A stretch of DNA of 64,000 nucleotides from Actinomadura opuntiae (GCF_030283205.1 NZ_JASNWF010000024.1:62001-126000), one strand, 5' to 3'; shown: positions 15,451 to 24,437, counted from the first letter of the stretch. Numbers and translations: made by a program. Notes: a model not told the origin generated them from the sequence alone.

Positions 15451-16373
15451 CCGAGTACGCCGACCAGGTGAGCGCGAGCGCCGGCCCCGCACGGGACAGC
15501 GCCGGCACCGTGGACGAGATCGTCAACGTGGGGCGCGAACAGGTCCACGTCGTCGAGGAGGGGCCGGCGGACGGCCCGCCGCTGCTGCTCAGCTCCGGGC
15601 TCGGCGGCGCCTGGTTCGACTGGCGGCCGAGCACGGACCTGCTGCGCGACCGGAACCGGGTGATCGCCTTCGACCGCCCCGGGCTGGGCCTCAGCCCGGC
15701 GGCGATCGCGGCCCCGACGCTGCGCCGGGAGGCGGAGATCCTCGCGGCGCTGGCGGAGCGGGCGGGACGGCCGGTGGTCGTGGTCGCGCACTCGATGGCC
15801 GGGTTCCACGCCGAGGCGCTCGCCCGGCTCCGTCCCGAGCTGGTGCGCGGCCTGGTCCTCGTCGACCCGAGCTACGAACCCGATCCGCGCGAGCTCGTCC
15901 GGTTCGCGGCGGTGGCGACGCCGCTGGCCACGGCGACCGGGGTGGCCCTCGGCGCGACGCGGCTGTCGAAGCTCGTCGGGCCGTTCGGGCGCCGGACGAT
16001 CCTTAAGTGCACCAGCCGGCGCGACGAGCCCGTCCCGGACACGGTCGTCCGCTCGGTGTACGGGCGCGGGACCGTCCTCGGCACCGTCATCGCGGAGGAC
16101 ATGGCCTACCGGGAGCAGGCCGTCGACCTGGCGCGGCTCCGCGAGCGCCGCCCGTTCCCGGCCGTGCCGCTGGTCGTGCTGACAGCGCTCGGCGACGTCA
16201 GGGGCGACGCCAAGAAGCGGAAATGGTCGCAGGGGCACGCGCAACTGGCGGCGATGACGCCGTACGGCAGCCAGGTCGATCTGCCGGACTCCCTGCACAT
16301 GGTCCAGCTCGACCGTCCGGACGCCGTCGCCGACGCGGTCGCCGAAGTGCTGCGGGCAGAGGAAATGTCGTGA
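15447..16373 (+). CDS. alpha/beta hydrolase
   Basis: A 308-residue alpha/beta hydrolase, probably cytosolic. The nucleophile elbow is VVVAHSMAGFHAE, with Ser near residue 116; the oxyanion region is LLSSGLGGAWFDW and the acid is likely in LVLVDPSYEPD or later. The catalytic His lies near the C-terminus in LPDSLHMVQLDRPD. It is the middle gene of a coupled trio: ATGA overlap with the DUF998 gene upstream and GTGA overlap with the lipoprotein gene downstream. The substrate is unknown; the membrane neighbours suggest a lipid or envelope ester (inference). Confidence 0.88.
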   Translation: MTEYADQVSASAGPARDSAGTVDEIVNVGREQVHVVEEGPADGPPLLLSSGLGGAWFDWRPSTDLLRDRNRVIAFDRPGLGLSPAAIAAPTLRREAEILAALAERAGRPVVVVAHSMAGFHAEALARLRPELVRGLVLVDPSYEPDPRELVRFAAVATPLATATGVALGATRLSKLVGPFGRRTILKCTSRRDEPVPDTVVRSVYGRGTVLGTVIAEDMAYREQAVDLARLRERRPFPAVPLVVLTALGDVRGDAKKRKWSQGHAQLAAMTPYGSQVDLPDSLHMVQLDRPDAVADAVAEVLRAEEMS

Positions 16374-16723
16374 GGCGCGTTCGGGCGGTGCTTCTCGCGG
16401 TGGTGCTGGCGGTGACCATGTCCGGCTGCAAGGTGATGCAGCGGATCTCCGAGGGGTCCTACCGCAACGCCGTCACCGACGGGGTGGTCGCCGAGCTGAA
16501 GAAGCGCGACATCGCGTTGGAGCATCGTCCGTCCTGCAAGACGCCGAAGACGGGCGACGTCGTGCGCGTGTCGTGCACCGCGCGGACGAAGGCGGGGCAG
16601 CCGGTCGTGGTGACCGGCACGGCCCGCGACGCCGACAGCGCCCACCCGCTCGAGGAGTACACGGTCACCGTCGCCGGGCGGCAGGTCCTGGACCAGGGCT
16701 GCCTCGGCCTCGGCTGCTCCTGA
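16370..16723 (+). CDS. small secreted lipoprotein, cysteine-containing
   Basis: A 117-residue protein with a short signal peptide and a lipobox-like TMSGC, so probably lipid-anchored on the outer face of the membrane. The mature domain has conserved-looking cysteines in the blocks RPSCKTPK, VRVSCTART and the C-terminal DQGCLGLGC. The convergent gene at 16740-17138 carries the same cysteine layout (KCANLP, MRVSCTGT, CLGAAC), so both encode one small fold, probably disulfide-stabilised. The GTG start overlaps the hydrolase stop (GTGA). It resembles DUF4333-type mycobacterial/actinobacterial secreted domains only loosely; function unknown. Confidence 0.75.
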   Translation: MRRVRAVLLAVVLAVTMSGCKVMQRISEGSYRNAVTDGVVAELKKRDIALEHRPSCKTPKTGDVVRVSCTARTKAGQPVVVTGTARDADSAHPLEEYTVTVAGRQVLDQGCLGLGCS

Positions 16724-16739
16724 CCACCGGGGTCCCGGC

Positions 16740-17138
16740 CTAACCGTTGCCCTTGTGGCAGGCGGCGCCGAGGCACTGCGCGTTCTCCACGACCGGGCGC
16801 CCGTCCACGAGGATCGTGAAGTAGTTCTTCTTGGACGCCTCCTCGCCGCTGCCGAGCACCTTGACCTGCTTGTTGTCGGCCGTGGTGCCGGTGCAGGACA
16901 CGCGCATGCTCTTCTTGGTCCAGCCGGGCAGGTTCGCGCACTTCAGCGGCGACTGCAGCTTGAGCCCGCGCACGGTCAGCTCGTCGGCGGCCTTCGTCGG
17001 CAGCGCCTTGCGCAGCGCGGCCTGCGTCTTGTACTGCAGGTCGCCGCCGGACGTCACCATCAGCCACGCGGCGCCGCCCGCGACCAGCAGGACGAGGAGC
17101 ACGGCGGAGCCCAGGAGCAGGGCCTTCTTGCGATTCAT
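16740..17138 (-). CDS. small membrane-anchored secreted protein, paralogue of the convergent lipoprotein
   Basis: A 132-residue protein with an N-terminal membrane helix (ALLLGSAVLLVLLVAGGAAWL) and an extracellular domain. The latter aligns by eye with the lipoprotein at 16370-16723: Cys before the first strand, RVSC in the middle, and a C-terminal CLG-x2-C. The helix replaces the lipobox as anchor. The two genes face each other with 16 bases between them and no hairpin. ATG at 17138 is preferred because GGA lies 7-8 nt upstream; ATG/GTG codons a few residues further up are possible. No known enzyme motif is present. Confidence 0.75.
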   Translation of the reverse strand: MNRKKALLLGSAVLLVLLVAGGAAWLMVTSGGDLQYKTQAALRKALPTKAADELTVRGLKLQSPLKCANLPGWTKKSMRVSCTGTTADNKQVKVLGSGEEASKKNYFTILVDGRPVVENAQCLGAACHKGNG

Positions 17139-17391
17139 CACCATTTCCACGTCAGCTTCATCACCGTCCGTACTGGATCACATGCGCTGAGTGCCGGACT
17201 TTTCCCTGATCATGCGCATTCGTTGCCCGGCCGTCCGGGGCCTCCGGCGCCGCGGACGCCCGCTCCGCGGGCACGTGAGGCTCACCACCTCCCGGCCGGC
17301 ACCGCCAAGGCAGCCGAACCGAGGACTTACCATGCGATGAGCTGCGCATCTCCCGCGCGCCGCATCTCCCTCACCCCTCTGGAGCGACCCC

Positions 17392-18645
17392 ATGACCGGT
17401 CAAGGCGAGCCGTCGCGCCGGGCGGCCCGCCGGCCGGCGGCGGTGCGGCCGCTGCCGATCGCGGTCGACACGATGGGCGGCGACCACGCGCCCGGCGCGA
17501 TCATCGAGGGCGCGGTCGACGCGGTCCGCGAGCACGGCGTCCGGGTGGTGCTGGTCGGGCAGGCGCCGCGGATCCAGCGCGAGCTGGACCGGCACGGGTT
17601 CGCCGGGAAGATCCCGATCGTGCACGCCGAGGAGGCCCTCGACATGGGCGAGGGCGCGCTCGCGAGCTGGCGCAAGCCGAAGTCCTCGATCGCGATCGCC
17701 TGCCACCTGATCAAGCAGGGCCGGGCGTCGGCGCTGGTGTCGGCGGGCAGCACCGCCGGGGTCGTCGCGACGTCCCGGCTGCGGCTGAAGGGCCAGCAGG
17801 GCGTGATGCGGCCCGCCATCGCGGTGGCGCTGCCCACCACGCCGCGCCCGACGATCCTGCTGGACGCGGGCGCCACCGTCGACGTCAAGCCGGAGGGGCT
17901 CGTCCAGTTCGCCGCGCTCGGCACCGCGTACGCGCAGATCCTGCTGGGCGTCGAGCGGCCGACCGTGGGGCTGCTGACGATCGGGGCCGAGCCCGGCAAG
18001 GGCAACAAGGTCACCAAGCGGGCGCACGAGCTGCTGTCCGGCGGCAGCCACGGCATCGAGTTCGCCGGGAACATCGAGGGCCACGACCTGCTGCGCGGCG
18101 CGGTGAACGTGGTGGTGACCGACGGGTTCACCGGCAACGTCGCGCTCAAGACCATGGAGGGCACGGTCCGCACCGCGTTCGCGGAGATCCGGGGCGCGAT
18201 GACCGCCAGCGCCCCCGCCCGGGTCGGCGCCCTGCTGCAGCGCCGCCGGCTCCAGGAGCTGCGCGACCGCCTCGACCCCGACACCTACGGCGGCGGCGTC
18301 CTGCTCGGCCTCAACGCGACGGTCGTCATCGCGCACGGCGCCTCGCACGCCCGCGCGATCGCCTCGGCGTGCGAGCTGGCGCACCGGCTGGCGTCCGGGC
18401 GGATCGTGGAGCGGATCCGCGAGCAGGTCGCGGCGACGCGGACGTCCCGGTTCGGCCGCTGGACGCACGGCGAGCGCGACGGGCAGGACCGGGACCGGGA
18501 CAAGGACAAGGACAGGGACCGGGCGTCCAGGCCCGCCGACCGGCAGGCGGAGCCGCCGAGGCCCGCCGAACCGCCGCGCGACGCCCGGGAGCCCGCACCC
18601 GAGCACGCCCCGCCCGACCGCACCGAACCGCCCGCCGCGACATAG
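17392..18645 (+). CDS. plsX: phosphate acyltransferase PlsX
   Basis: A 417-residue PlsX: the enzyme makes acyl-phosphate from acyl-ACP for the first step of phospholipid synthesis. Recognisable blocks are PIAVDTMGGDHAP at the start, SAGSTAGVVA, DAGATVDVKPEGL, and VVTDGFTGNVALK. The enzyme core ends near residue 345; a 70-residue hydrophilic tail rich in alternating Asp/Arg/Lys (QDRDRDKDKDRDR) and Pro/Glu follows, which usual PlsX proteins lack. It is not in the common rpmF-plsX-fab context; no other lipid gene is adjacent, so it may be a second copy in the genome. The P-type ATPase gene starts 28 nt after its stop. Confidence 0.93.
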   Translation: MTGQGEPSRRAARRPAAVRPLPIAVDTMGGDHAPGAIIEGAVDAVREHGVRVVLVGQAPRIQRELDRHGFAGKIPIVHAEEALDMGEGALASWRKPKSSIAIACHLIKQGRASALVSAGSTAGVVATSRLRLKGQQGVMRPAIAVALPTTPRPTILLDAGATVDVKPEGLVQFAALGTAYAQILLGVERPTVGLLTIGAEPGKGNKVTKRAHELLSGGSHGIEFAGNIEGHDLLRGAVNVVVTDGFTGNVALKTMEGTVRTAFAEIRGAMTASAPARVGALLQRRRLQELRDRLDPDTYGGGVLLGLNATVVIAHGASHARAIASACELAHRLASGRIVERIREQVAATRTSRFGRWTHGERDGQDRDRDKDKDRDRASRPADRQAEPPRPAEPPRDAREPAPEHAPPDRTEPPAAT

Positions 18646-18673
18646 TCCGGCACGGTCCGGGGAGATCGCCCGT

Positions 18674-21040
18674 GTGAACGGGGTGCCGGCGGCGGCCGGG
18701 CGGGGGCTGACGGCCGCCGAGGTGCGCGAACAGGTCGCGGCGGGCCGCGCCAACGACGTGCCGCGCCGCTCCTCCCGGTCGGTGCCGGAGATCGTCCGCG
18801 CGAACGTGCTGACCCGCTTCAACGCGCTGATCGGGTCGCTGCTCGTGCTCGTGCTGATCTTCGGGCAGTGGCAGGACGCGCTGTTCGGCCTGATCATCGT
18901 GGCGAACTCGGCGATCGGGGCCGTCCAGGAGCTGCGCGCGAAGCGGACCCTCGACCGGCTCGCGGTGATCGGCGAGACGCCCGTCCGGGTGCGGCGGGAC
19001 GGCGCCGTCCGCGAGGTCGCGCAGCAGGAGATCGTGCTGGACGACCTGGTCGTGCTCGGGCCCGGGGACCGGATCGTCGTGGACGGCGGCGTGGTGTCCT
19101 CCGACGGCCTGGAGGTCGACGAGTCGCTGCTCACCGGCGAGGCCGACGCGGTCCGCAAACCGCCCGGGGAGCAGGTGCGGTCGGGCAGCTTCGTGGTGGC
19201 GGGCGGCGGCGCGTTCACCGCCGCGAAGGTCGGCCGGGACGCCTACGCCGCGCGCCTGGTCGAGGAGGCGAGCCGGTTCTCGCTGGCGCACTCGGAGCTG
19301 ATGGCGGGCGTCAACGCGTTCCTCAGGTACGTGACCTGGCTGATCGTCCCGGCCGCGATCCTGCTGTTCGCCACCCAGTTCTCCTCCGCCGGGAACACCT
19401 CCGACGCGGTGGTCGGCGCCGTCGCGGGCGTCGTCACTATGATCCCCGAAGGGCTCGTGCTGATGACCAGCATCGCGTTCGCGGTCGGGGTCGTCCGGCT
19501 CGGGCGGCGGCGCTGCCTGGTCCAGGAGCTGCCCGCGATCGAGGGCCTGGCCAGGGTGGACGTGCTGTGCGTCGACAAGACCGGCACGCTCACCGAGCCC
19601 GGCATGGACCTCGCCGAGGTGATCGTGCTCAGCGACGACCTGCCCGCGCGGGAGGCGCTCGCGTCGCTCGCGGCGTCCGATCCCGATCCGAACGCGACGA
19701 TGCGGGCCGTCCTCGACGGCGTCCCGGCGCCCGCCGAGCCGTGGGCGGCGACCGGGACCGTACCGTTCTCCTCGGCGCGCAAGTGGAGCGGCGCGGCGTT
19801 CGGCGGGCACGGCTGCTGGGTGCTCGGCGCGGCGGACGTGCTGCTCGGCCCCGGCGACCCGTCCCGCCGCCGCGCCCGCGAGCTGGGCGCCGCCGGGCTG
19901 CGGGTGCTGGCGCTCGCCCGCGTGCCGGACGGCTCGTTCGGCGACCCGGACCGGCTCGACGCGGCGGCGACCGCGGAACCGGCCGCGCTCGCGGTCCTGC
20001 GGCAGCGGCTGCGGCCGGAGGCGGAGCCGACCCTGCGGTACTTCGCCGGGCAGGGCGTCGCGGTGAAGGTCATCTCCGGCGACGACCCGGTCTCGGTCGG
20101 CGCGATCGCCCGCGCCCTCGGCCTGGACGGCGCCGAGCACCCCGTCGACGCCCGCACGCTCCCCGGCGAACCCGCCGCGATGGCCGGCGTCCTGGAGGAG
20201 AACTCGGTGTTCGGGCGGGTCGGCCCGCGGCAGAAGCAGGCGATGGTCCGCGCGCTGCGGTCGAAGGGCCACACCGTCGCGATGACCGGCGACGGCGTCA
20301 ACGACGTCCTCGCGCTCAAGGAGGCCGACCTCGGCGTGGCGATGGGGTCCGGCAGCGGCGCGACCCGGGCCGTCGCGCAGGTCGTGCTGCTGGACGACGG
20401 CTTCGCGACGCTGCCGCACGTCGTCGCCGAGGGGCGGCGCGTCCTCGGCAACATCGAGCGGGTCGCGAACCTGTTCCTCACCAAGACCGTGTACTCGATC
20501 ATCCTGGTGGTGCTGGTCGGGCTCGCGAACGTCCGGTTCCCCTTCCTGCCCCGGCACCTGACGCTGATCAGCTCGCTCACCATCGGCGTCCCGGCGTTCT
20601 TCCTGGCGCTCGCGCCGAACGCCGAGCGGGCCCGGCCCGGGTTCGTGCCCCGCGTGCTGCGGTTCGCGGTCCCCGCCGGGATCGCCTGCGGCGGCGCCAC
20701 GTTCGCGGGCTACCACCTGGCCACCGAGCGGCCGGCCGGCGACTTCGCCGACGACAGCACGACGGCCTCCATCGCGCTGTTCGTGCTGACCCTGTGGGTG
20801 CTGGCCCTGATCGCGCGGCCCTGGAACCGGTGGCGGCTGGGCCTGGTCGCGGCGATGGGCGCGGCGTTCGCCACCGTCCTGGGCGTCCCGCCGCTGCGCC
20901 GCTTCTTCGCCCTCCAGACCGGGCAGACGCGCAACGACGCCGTCGCGCTGGCAATCGCCGTCGCCACGGCGGCGCTGCTGACCGCCGTGCTCCGGTACGT
21001 CCCGGCCCTCACCGCGAGACTCGGCCGCCGGAAGACGTGA
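18674..21040 (+). CDS. cation-transporting P-type ATPase (CtpE-like)
   Basis: A 788-residue P-type ATPase. Visible are the actuator-domain loop LLTGEADAV, the membrane motif MIPEGLVLMTS in helix 4, the phosphorylation site DKTGTLTEPG, and the hinge TGDGVNDVLALKEADLGVAMGSG. There is no N-terminal heavy-metal domain and no CPx motif; the helix-4 PEGL and overall length match mycobacterial CtpE, a Ca2+ uptake pump, so a divalent cation is the likely substrate (inference from family). C-terminal helices 7-10 are present. GTG at 18674 follows GGGGAG. It may be cotranscribed with plsX. Confidence 0.9.
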   Translation: MNGVPAAAGRGLTAAEVREQVAAGRANDVPRRSSRSVPEIVRANVLTRFNALIGSLLVLVLIFGQWQDALFGLIIVANSAIGAVQELRAKRTLDRLAVIGETPVRVRRDGAVREVAQQEIVLDDLVVLGPGDRIVVDGGVVSSDGLEVDESLLTGEADAVRKPPGEQVRSGSFVVAGGGAFTAAKVGRDAYAARLVEEASRFSLAHSELMAGVNAFLRYVTWLIVPAAILLFATQFSSAGNTSDAVVGAVAGVVTMIPEGLVLMTSIAFAVGVVRLGRRRCLVQELPAIEGLARVDVLCVDKTGTLTEPGMDLAEVIVLSDDLPAREALASLAASDPDPNATMRAVLDGVPAPAEPWAATGTVPFSSARKWSGAAFGGHGCWVLGAADVLLGPGDPSRRRARELGAAGLRVLALARVPDGSFGDPDRLDAAATAEPAALAVLRQRLRPEAEPTLRYFAGQGVAVKVISGDDPVSVGAIARALGLDGAEHPVDARTLPGEPAAMAGVLEENSVFGRVGPRQKQAMVRALRSKGHTVAMTGDGVNDVLALKEADLGVAMGSGSGATRAVAQVVLLDDGFATLPHVVAEGRRVLGNIERVANLFLTKTVYSIILVVLVGLANVRFPFLPRHLTLISSLTIGVPAFFLALAPNAERARPGFVPRVLRFAVPAGIACGGATFAGYHLATERPAGDFADDSTTASIALFVLTLWVLALIARPWNRWRLGLVAAMGAAFATVLGVPPLRRFFALQTGQTRNDAVALAIAVATAALLTAVLRYVPALTARLGRRKT

Positions 21041-21104
21041 CGCGCCGCTCCGCACGGCCGAAAACCTGTGCCGGGAGGTGCGTGCGCGCCGATAACCTTG
21101 GGAC

Positions 21105-22850
21105 ATGCCCGATCCGCAACTCGTACTCGCCGCCCGGGTCCAGGACGCGCTGAGCGCCGCCTTCGGACCGTCGTACGCGGACGCCGACCCGGTCATCCGG
21201 CCGTCGCAGTTCGCCGACCTTCAGGCCAACGTCGCGCTGCCGCTGGCCAAGAAGCTGGGCCGCAAGCCGCGCGAGGTGGCCGACGAGATCGTCAAGAACC
21301 TCGACGTCACCGGCGTCGTGTCGGACGTGCAGGTCAGCGGGCCGGGCTTCATCAACCTGACGCTCAGCGACGTGTGGATCGCCGGCGAGGCGCAGCGGGC
21401 CCTGGAGGACGAGCGGCTCGGCGTCCCCGCCACCGGGCACCCGCAGAAGGTCGTGGTCGAGTACTCCTCGCCGAACGTGGCGAAGGAGATGCACGTCGGG
21501 CACCTGCGGACCACGATCGTCGGCGACGCGATCGCCCGCATCCTGGACTTCCTCGGCCACGACGTGGTGCGCGACAACCACGTCGGCGACTGGGGCACCC
21601 CGTTCGGCATGCTGATCGAGCACCTGCTCGACCTCGGCGAGGACGCCGCCGCGCGGGGCGACTCGTCCGTCCGCGACCTGACGGCCTTCTACCAGGCGGC
21701 GCGGCAGAAGTTCGACGGCGACGAGGGGTTCGCCGACCGGTCCCGCAGGCGGGTCGTGGCGCTGCAGGCGGGCGACGCCGAGACGCTGCGGCTGTGGAAC
21801 GTGCTCGTGGACGTGTCCAAGAACTACTTCAACTCCGTCTACGGGCGGCTCGGCGTCACCCTCACCGACGACGACATCAAGGGCGAGAGCTTCTACAACG
21901 ACCTGCTCGCCCCGACCGTCCAAGAGCTGGAGGACAAGGGCATCGCGGTGGTCAGCGACGGGGCGCTGTGCGCGTTCCCGCCCGGCTTCACCGGCCGCGA
22001 GGGCGAGCCCCTCCCGGTGATCATCCGCAAGAGCGACGGCGGCTACAACTACTCCACCACCGACCTCGCGACCATCCGGTACCGGGTCGACACCGAGCAC
22101 GTCGACCGGATGATCTACGTGGTCGGCGCGCCGCAGGCGCTGCACTTCCAGATGGTGTTCGCCGTCGCCCGGATGGCCGGCTGGCTGAACGACGACGTCC
22201 GGGCCGAGCACGCGCAGATCGGCAACGTCCTCGGCACCGACGGCAAGATCCTGCGGACCCGCGCGGGCGGCACCGTCAAGCTCGCCGAACTGATCGACGA
22301 GGGCATCGAGCGGGCCGGCGCCGCCTACGACGAGGTCCAGCACGACGAGTCGTTCGACGCGGCCACCCGCGCCGCGATCGTCCAGGACGTCGGCATCGGC
22401 GCGATCAAATACGCCGACCTGTCGGTGGCGCGCGACAGCGAGTACGTCTTCGACTTCGACCGGATGATCTCCTTCAACGGCAAGACCGGCCCGTACCTGC
22501 AGTACGCGGCGGCCCGGATCCGGTCGATCTTCCGCAAGGGCGGCCTCACGCCGGACGAGGCGACCGGCCCGATCAGGCTCACCGACCCGGCCGAGCGCGC
22601 GCTGGCGCTCCAGCTGCTCGGGTTCGGCGCAGCCCTGGAGCAGGCGGGTGAGACCGCCGAGCCGCACAAGCTGGCGACCTACGTGTACTCGGTCGCCGAC
22701 GCCTACACGACCTTCCACGAGAACTGCCCGGTCCTGAAGGCGCCGGACGAGGAGACCAAGGCCTCGCGCCTCGCGCTCTGCGCCGCCACCCTCCGCACGC
22801 TGACCACCGGCCTCGCCCTCCTCGGCGTCCCGACCCCGGAACGCATGTAG
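21105..22850 (+). CDS. argS: arginyl-tRNA synthetase
   Basis: A 581-residue class I synthetase that charges tRNA-Arg. The HIGH-type signature is SSPNVAKEMHVGHLRTT (about residues 118-134). The KMSKS equivalent is degenerate, as in many ArgRS, around VLGTDGKILRTRAGG. The N-terminal Add1 domain and the C-terminal anticodon-binding DALR domain (ALQLLGFGAALEQAG through CPVLKAPDEETKASRLALCAATLRTLTTGLALLGV in pieces) are present and the length is normal. A putative -10 (GATAAC) lies 15 nt upstream of the ATG. The gene is followed by a cluster of three hairpins. Confidence 0.97.
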   Translation: MPDPQLVLAARVQDALSAAFGPSYADADPVIRPSQFADLQANVALPLAKKLGRKPREVADEIVKNLDVTGVVSDVQVSGPGFINLTLSDVWIAGEAQRALEDERLGVPATGHPQKVVVEYSSPNVAKEMHVGHLRTTIVGDAIARILDFLGHDVVRDNHVGDWGTPFGMLIEHLLDLGEDAAARGDSSVRDLTAFYQAARQKFDGDEGFADRSRRRVVALQAGDAETLRLWNVLVDVSKNYFNSVYGRLGVTLTDDDIKGESFYNDLLAPTVQELEDKGIAVVSDGALCAFPPGFTGREGEPLPVIIRKSDGGYNYSTTDLATIRYRVDTEHVDRMIYVVGAPQALHFQMVFAVARMAGWLNDDVRAEHAQIGNVLGTDGKILRTRAGGTVKLAELIDEGIERAGAAYDEVQHDESFDAATRAAIVQDVGIGAIKYADLSVARDSEYVFDFDRMISFNGKTGPYLQYAAARIRSIFRKGGLTPDEATGPIRLTDPAERALALQLLGFGAALEQAGETAEPHKLATYVYSVADAYTTFHENCPVLKAPDEETKASRLALCAATLRTLTTGLALLGVPTPERM

Positions 22851-22879
22851 GTGGGTCGGTCCAGGAGGGCTGTGTTTGC

Positions 22880-23018
22880 CCAGGGGGGCGACCCCCTGGA
22901 ACCCCCGTTGCGACCGACAGGCTGTTCTCCCGCTCCGCTGGCGCTCCGCGGGAGAACGGCCTGTCGGTCGGCGGGCGGGCCCGCTCCGCTCGCTGCGCTC
23001 GCTCCGCGTGCCCGCCCG
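22880..23018. terminator. cluster of three hairpins between argS and a convergent oxidoreductase
   Basis: First, CCAGGGGG-GCGA-CCCCCTGG at 22880-22899. Second, a very long stem: 22911-22933 pairs with 22948-22970 (23 bp with one G-U), outer arms CGACCGACAGGC and GCCTGTCGGTCG, loop 14 nt. Third, CGGGCGGGC (22972-22980) pairs with GCCCGCCCG (23010-23018) around a loop of reiterated CGCTC/CGCTCCG. The cluster fills the 217-base gap between convergent genes and probably terminates both; the third element looks like a dispersed intergenic repeat. Confidence 0.7.
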
Positions 23019-23067
23019 TGAACGTGGTCGAGGTTCAAACCACGGGCTACGGACCGCGGGGGCGGGG

Positions 23068-24042
23068 TCAGCGTGCCGGGGTCGGGGCTCGGAAGGGTGG
23101 GCTGAGGTTCTTGCGTTCGCGGGCGACCTGCTCGCGGACGGCGGGGACGACCTCCAGCGCGAACACCGGAAGCTGCTCCGGGTCGCCGGCGAACAGGAAC
23201 GTGTCGACGCCGTGGCCCACGGCCAGCTCGGTCATCTCGTAGACCCACTGCTGCGGCGGGCCGTGCAGGAAGCCGCGCGAGTCGCGCCCGTCCACCGAGC
23301 CTTCGAGCAGGTAGACGCGGCGCAGCTCGGACGGGGCGCGGCCGGCCCGGGCGGCGGCGTCGTCCAGCCGGCGCTGCCCGTCGGCGAGCCGCTTGGGCGG
23401 GACGAGCGAGGACGGCGCGATCCAGCCGTCGGCGACGCGGCCCGCGAGGTCCAGGGCGCGCGGCCCGGTCACGCCGAGCCAGACCGCGATCTGGTGGGCG
23501 GGCGCCGGGCCCGCCTGCGCGGCGGCGAACCGGTGGTGCTCGCCCTGGAAGCGCAGCCCGTTCTGGTCGCTCCAGTGCAGCCGGACGATCTGCACCGCCT
23601 CTTCGAGAGCGCGGCGCGCGGCGGCGGTATCGAGCCGGGCGCCGCCGTAGGCCTCGACGCCGTCCCAGGACGTGCCCGCGCCGAGGCCGAGCTCGACGCG
23701 GCCGCCGCTCAGCGCGTCCATCGTGGCGAGCGCCTTGGCCAGCAGGGCGGGCGGCCGCAGCGGCAGGCACGCCACGGCGGGCAGCACCCGGATCCGGGAC
23801 GTGACGGCCAGCGCGGTCGCCATCAGTGTCAGCGCGTCGGCGGTGTCGCGCAGGTACGGGCGGTCGCGGATGCCGAGCAGGTCGAGGCCGTACCGGTCCG
23901 CGTCCTGCGCGGTGCGGACCAGCGGCACGGACGCGTCCGGCGCCAGCGCCAGGCCGAACCGCAGGGGCCACACGGCCTCCGTGGACCGGCCCCCGGGTCC
24001 CCGGGTCCGCCGCCCGGACGGCGGGTTCAGGGGCAGCGTCAC
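23068..24042 (-). CDS. LLM class (F420-type) oxidoreductase
   Basis: A 324-residue luciferase-like TIM-barrel oxidoreductase, probably using F420 or FMN in the cytosol. Typical blocks are LRFGLALAPD at the start, LATMDALSGGRVELGLGAG (residues about 110-128), and WLGVTGPRALDLAGRVADGWI. The GTG start at 24042 overlaps the stop of the DUF2630 gene (GTGA), so the pair is coupled. The first ten residues form a short Pro/Arg-rich extension. Substrate cannot be inferred from the context. Confidence 0.88.
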   Translation of the reverse strand: MTLPLNPPSGRRTRGPGGRSTEAVWPLRFGLALAPDASVPLVRTAQDADRYGLDLLGIRDRPYLRDTADALTLMATALAVTSRIRVLPAVACLPLRPPALLAKALATMDALSGGRVELGLGAGTSWDGVEAYGGARLDTAAARRALEEAVQIVRLHWSDQNGLRFQGEHHRFAAAQAGPAPAHQIAVWLGVTGPRALDLAGRVADGWIAPSSLVPPKRLADGQRRLDDAAARAGRAPSELRRVYLLEGSVDGRDSRGFLHGPPQQWVYEMTELAVGHGVDTFLFAGDPEQLPVFALEVVPAVREQVARERKNLSPPFRAPTPAR

Positions 24043-24290
24043 TGCAGGTAGCCCTCGACCTCGTCCGGCGGGCGGACATGGCTGTCCGCGTCGCCGGGAT
24101 CCGCGCCCGCGTCGATCCGGGCGCGGCGCCGGCGCAGCAGGTCCCAGCACTGGTCCAGCGCCACCTCCAGCTCCTCCAGCCGCCGGTGCTCCTCGTCGCG
24201 GTCCAGGTCGCCGCGCCGGTAGCGGTCGCGCAGCCGCTGCTCCTCGCCGACGTAGTCGTCGATGCGCGCCAGGATGTCCTTCTCGTCCAA
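24039..24290 (-). CDS. DUF2630 family protein
   Basis: An 83-residue, highly charged, helical protein. The block LEELEVALDQCWDLLRRRRARIDAG in the middle and the C-terminal PPDEVEGYLQ are hallmarks of DUF2630, a small actinobacterial family of unknown function. The predicted secondary structure is a long helical hairpin. The start is TTG at 24290, supported by GGGAGG five bases upstream. It is translationally coupled to the LLM oxidoreductase downstream. Confidence 0.88.
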   Translation of the reverse strand: MDEKDILARIDDYVGEEQRLRDRYRRGDLDRDEEHRRLEELEVALDQCWDLLRRRRARIDAGADPGDADSHVRPPDEVEGYLQ

Positions 24291-24437
24291 TGGGCCCTCC
24301 CGTGAGGCGGCCGTGGTGAGTCGCCGGCCGGCGGCGTGCGCGGCGTGCGCGGACGCGGCCGGCTCCGCCCGCGCCCGTGCCCCGGCAGGGCCCCGCCCGC
24401 GGGCGGGATGCGGCGCCGGGCGCCGGGCGGAGCGGCA

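Noticed and set aside
18326..21196. Open frame of about 950 codons antisense to the P-type ATPase
   Set aside because: Same antisense composition artefact; the ATPase on the plus strand carries all family motifs.
23022..23056. tRNA T-arm-like GAGGTTCAAACCAC sequence
   Set aside because: No acceptor, D or anticodon arms can be built around it; it is a small hairpin next to the intergenic repeat cluster.
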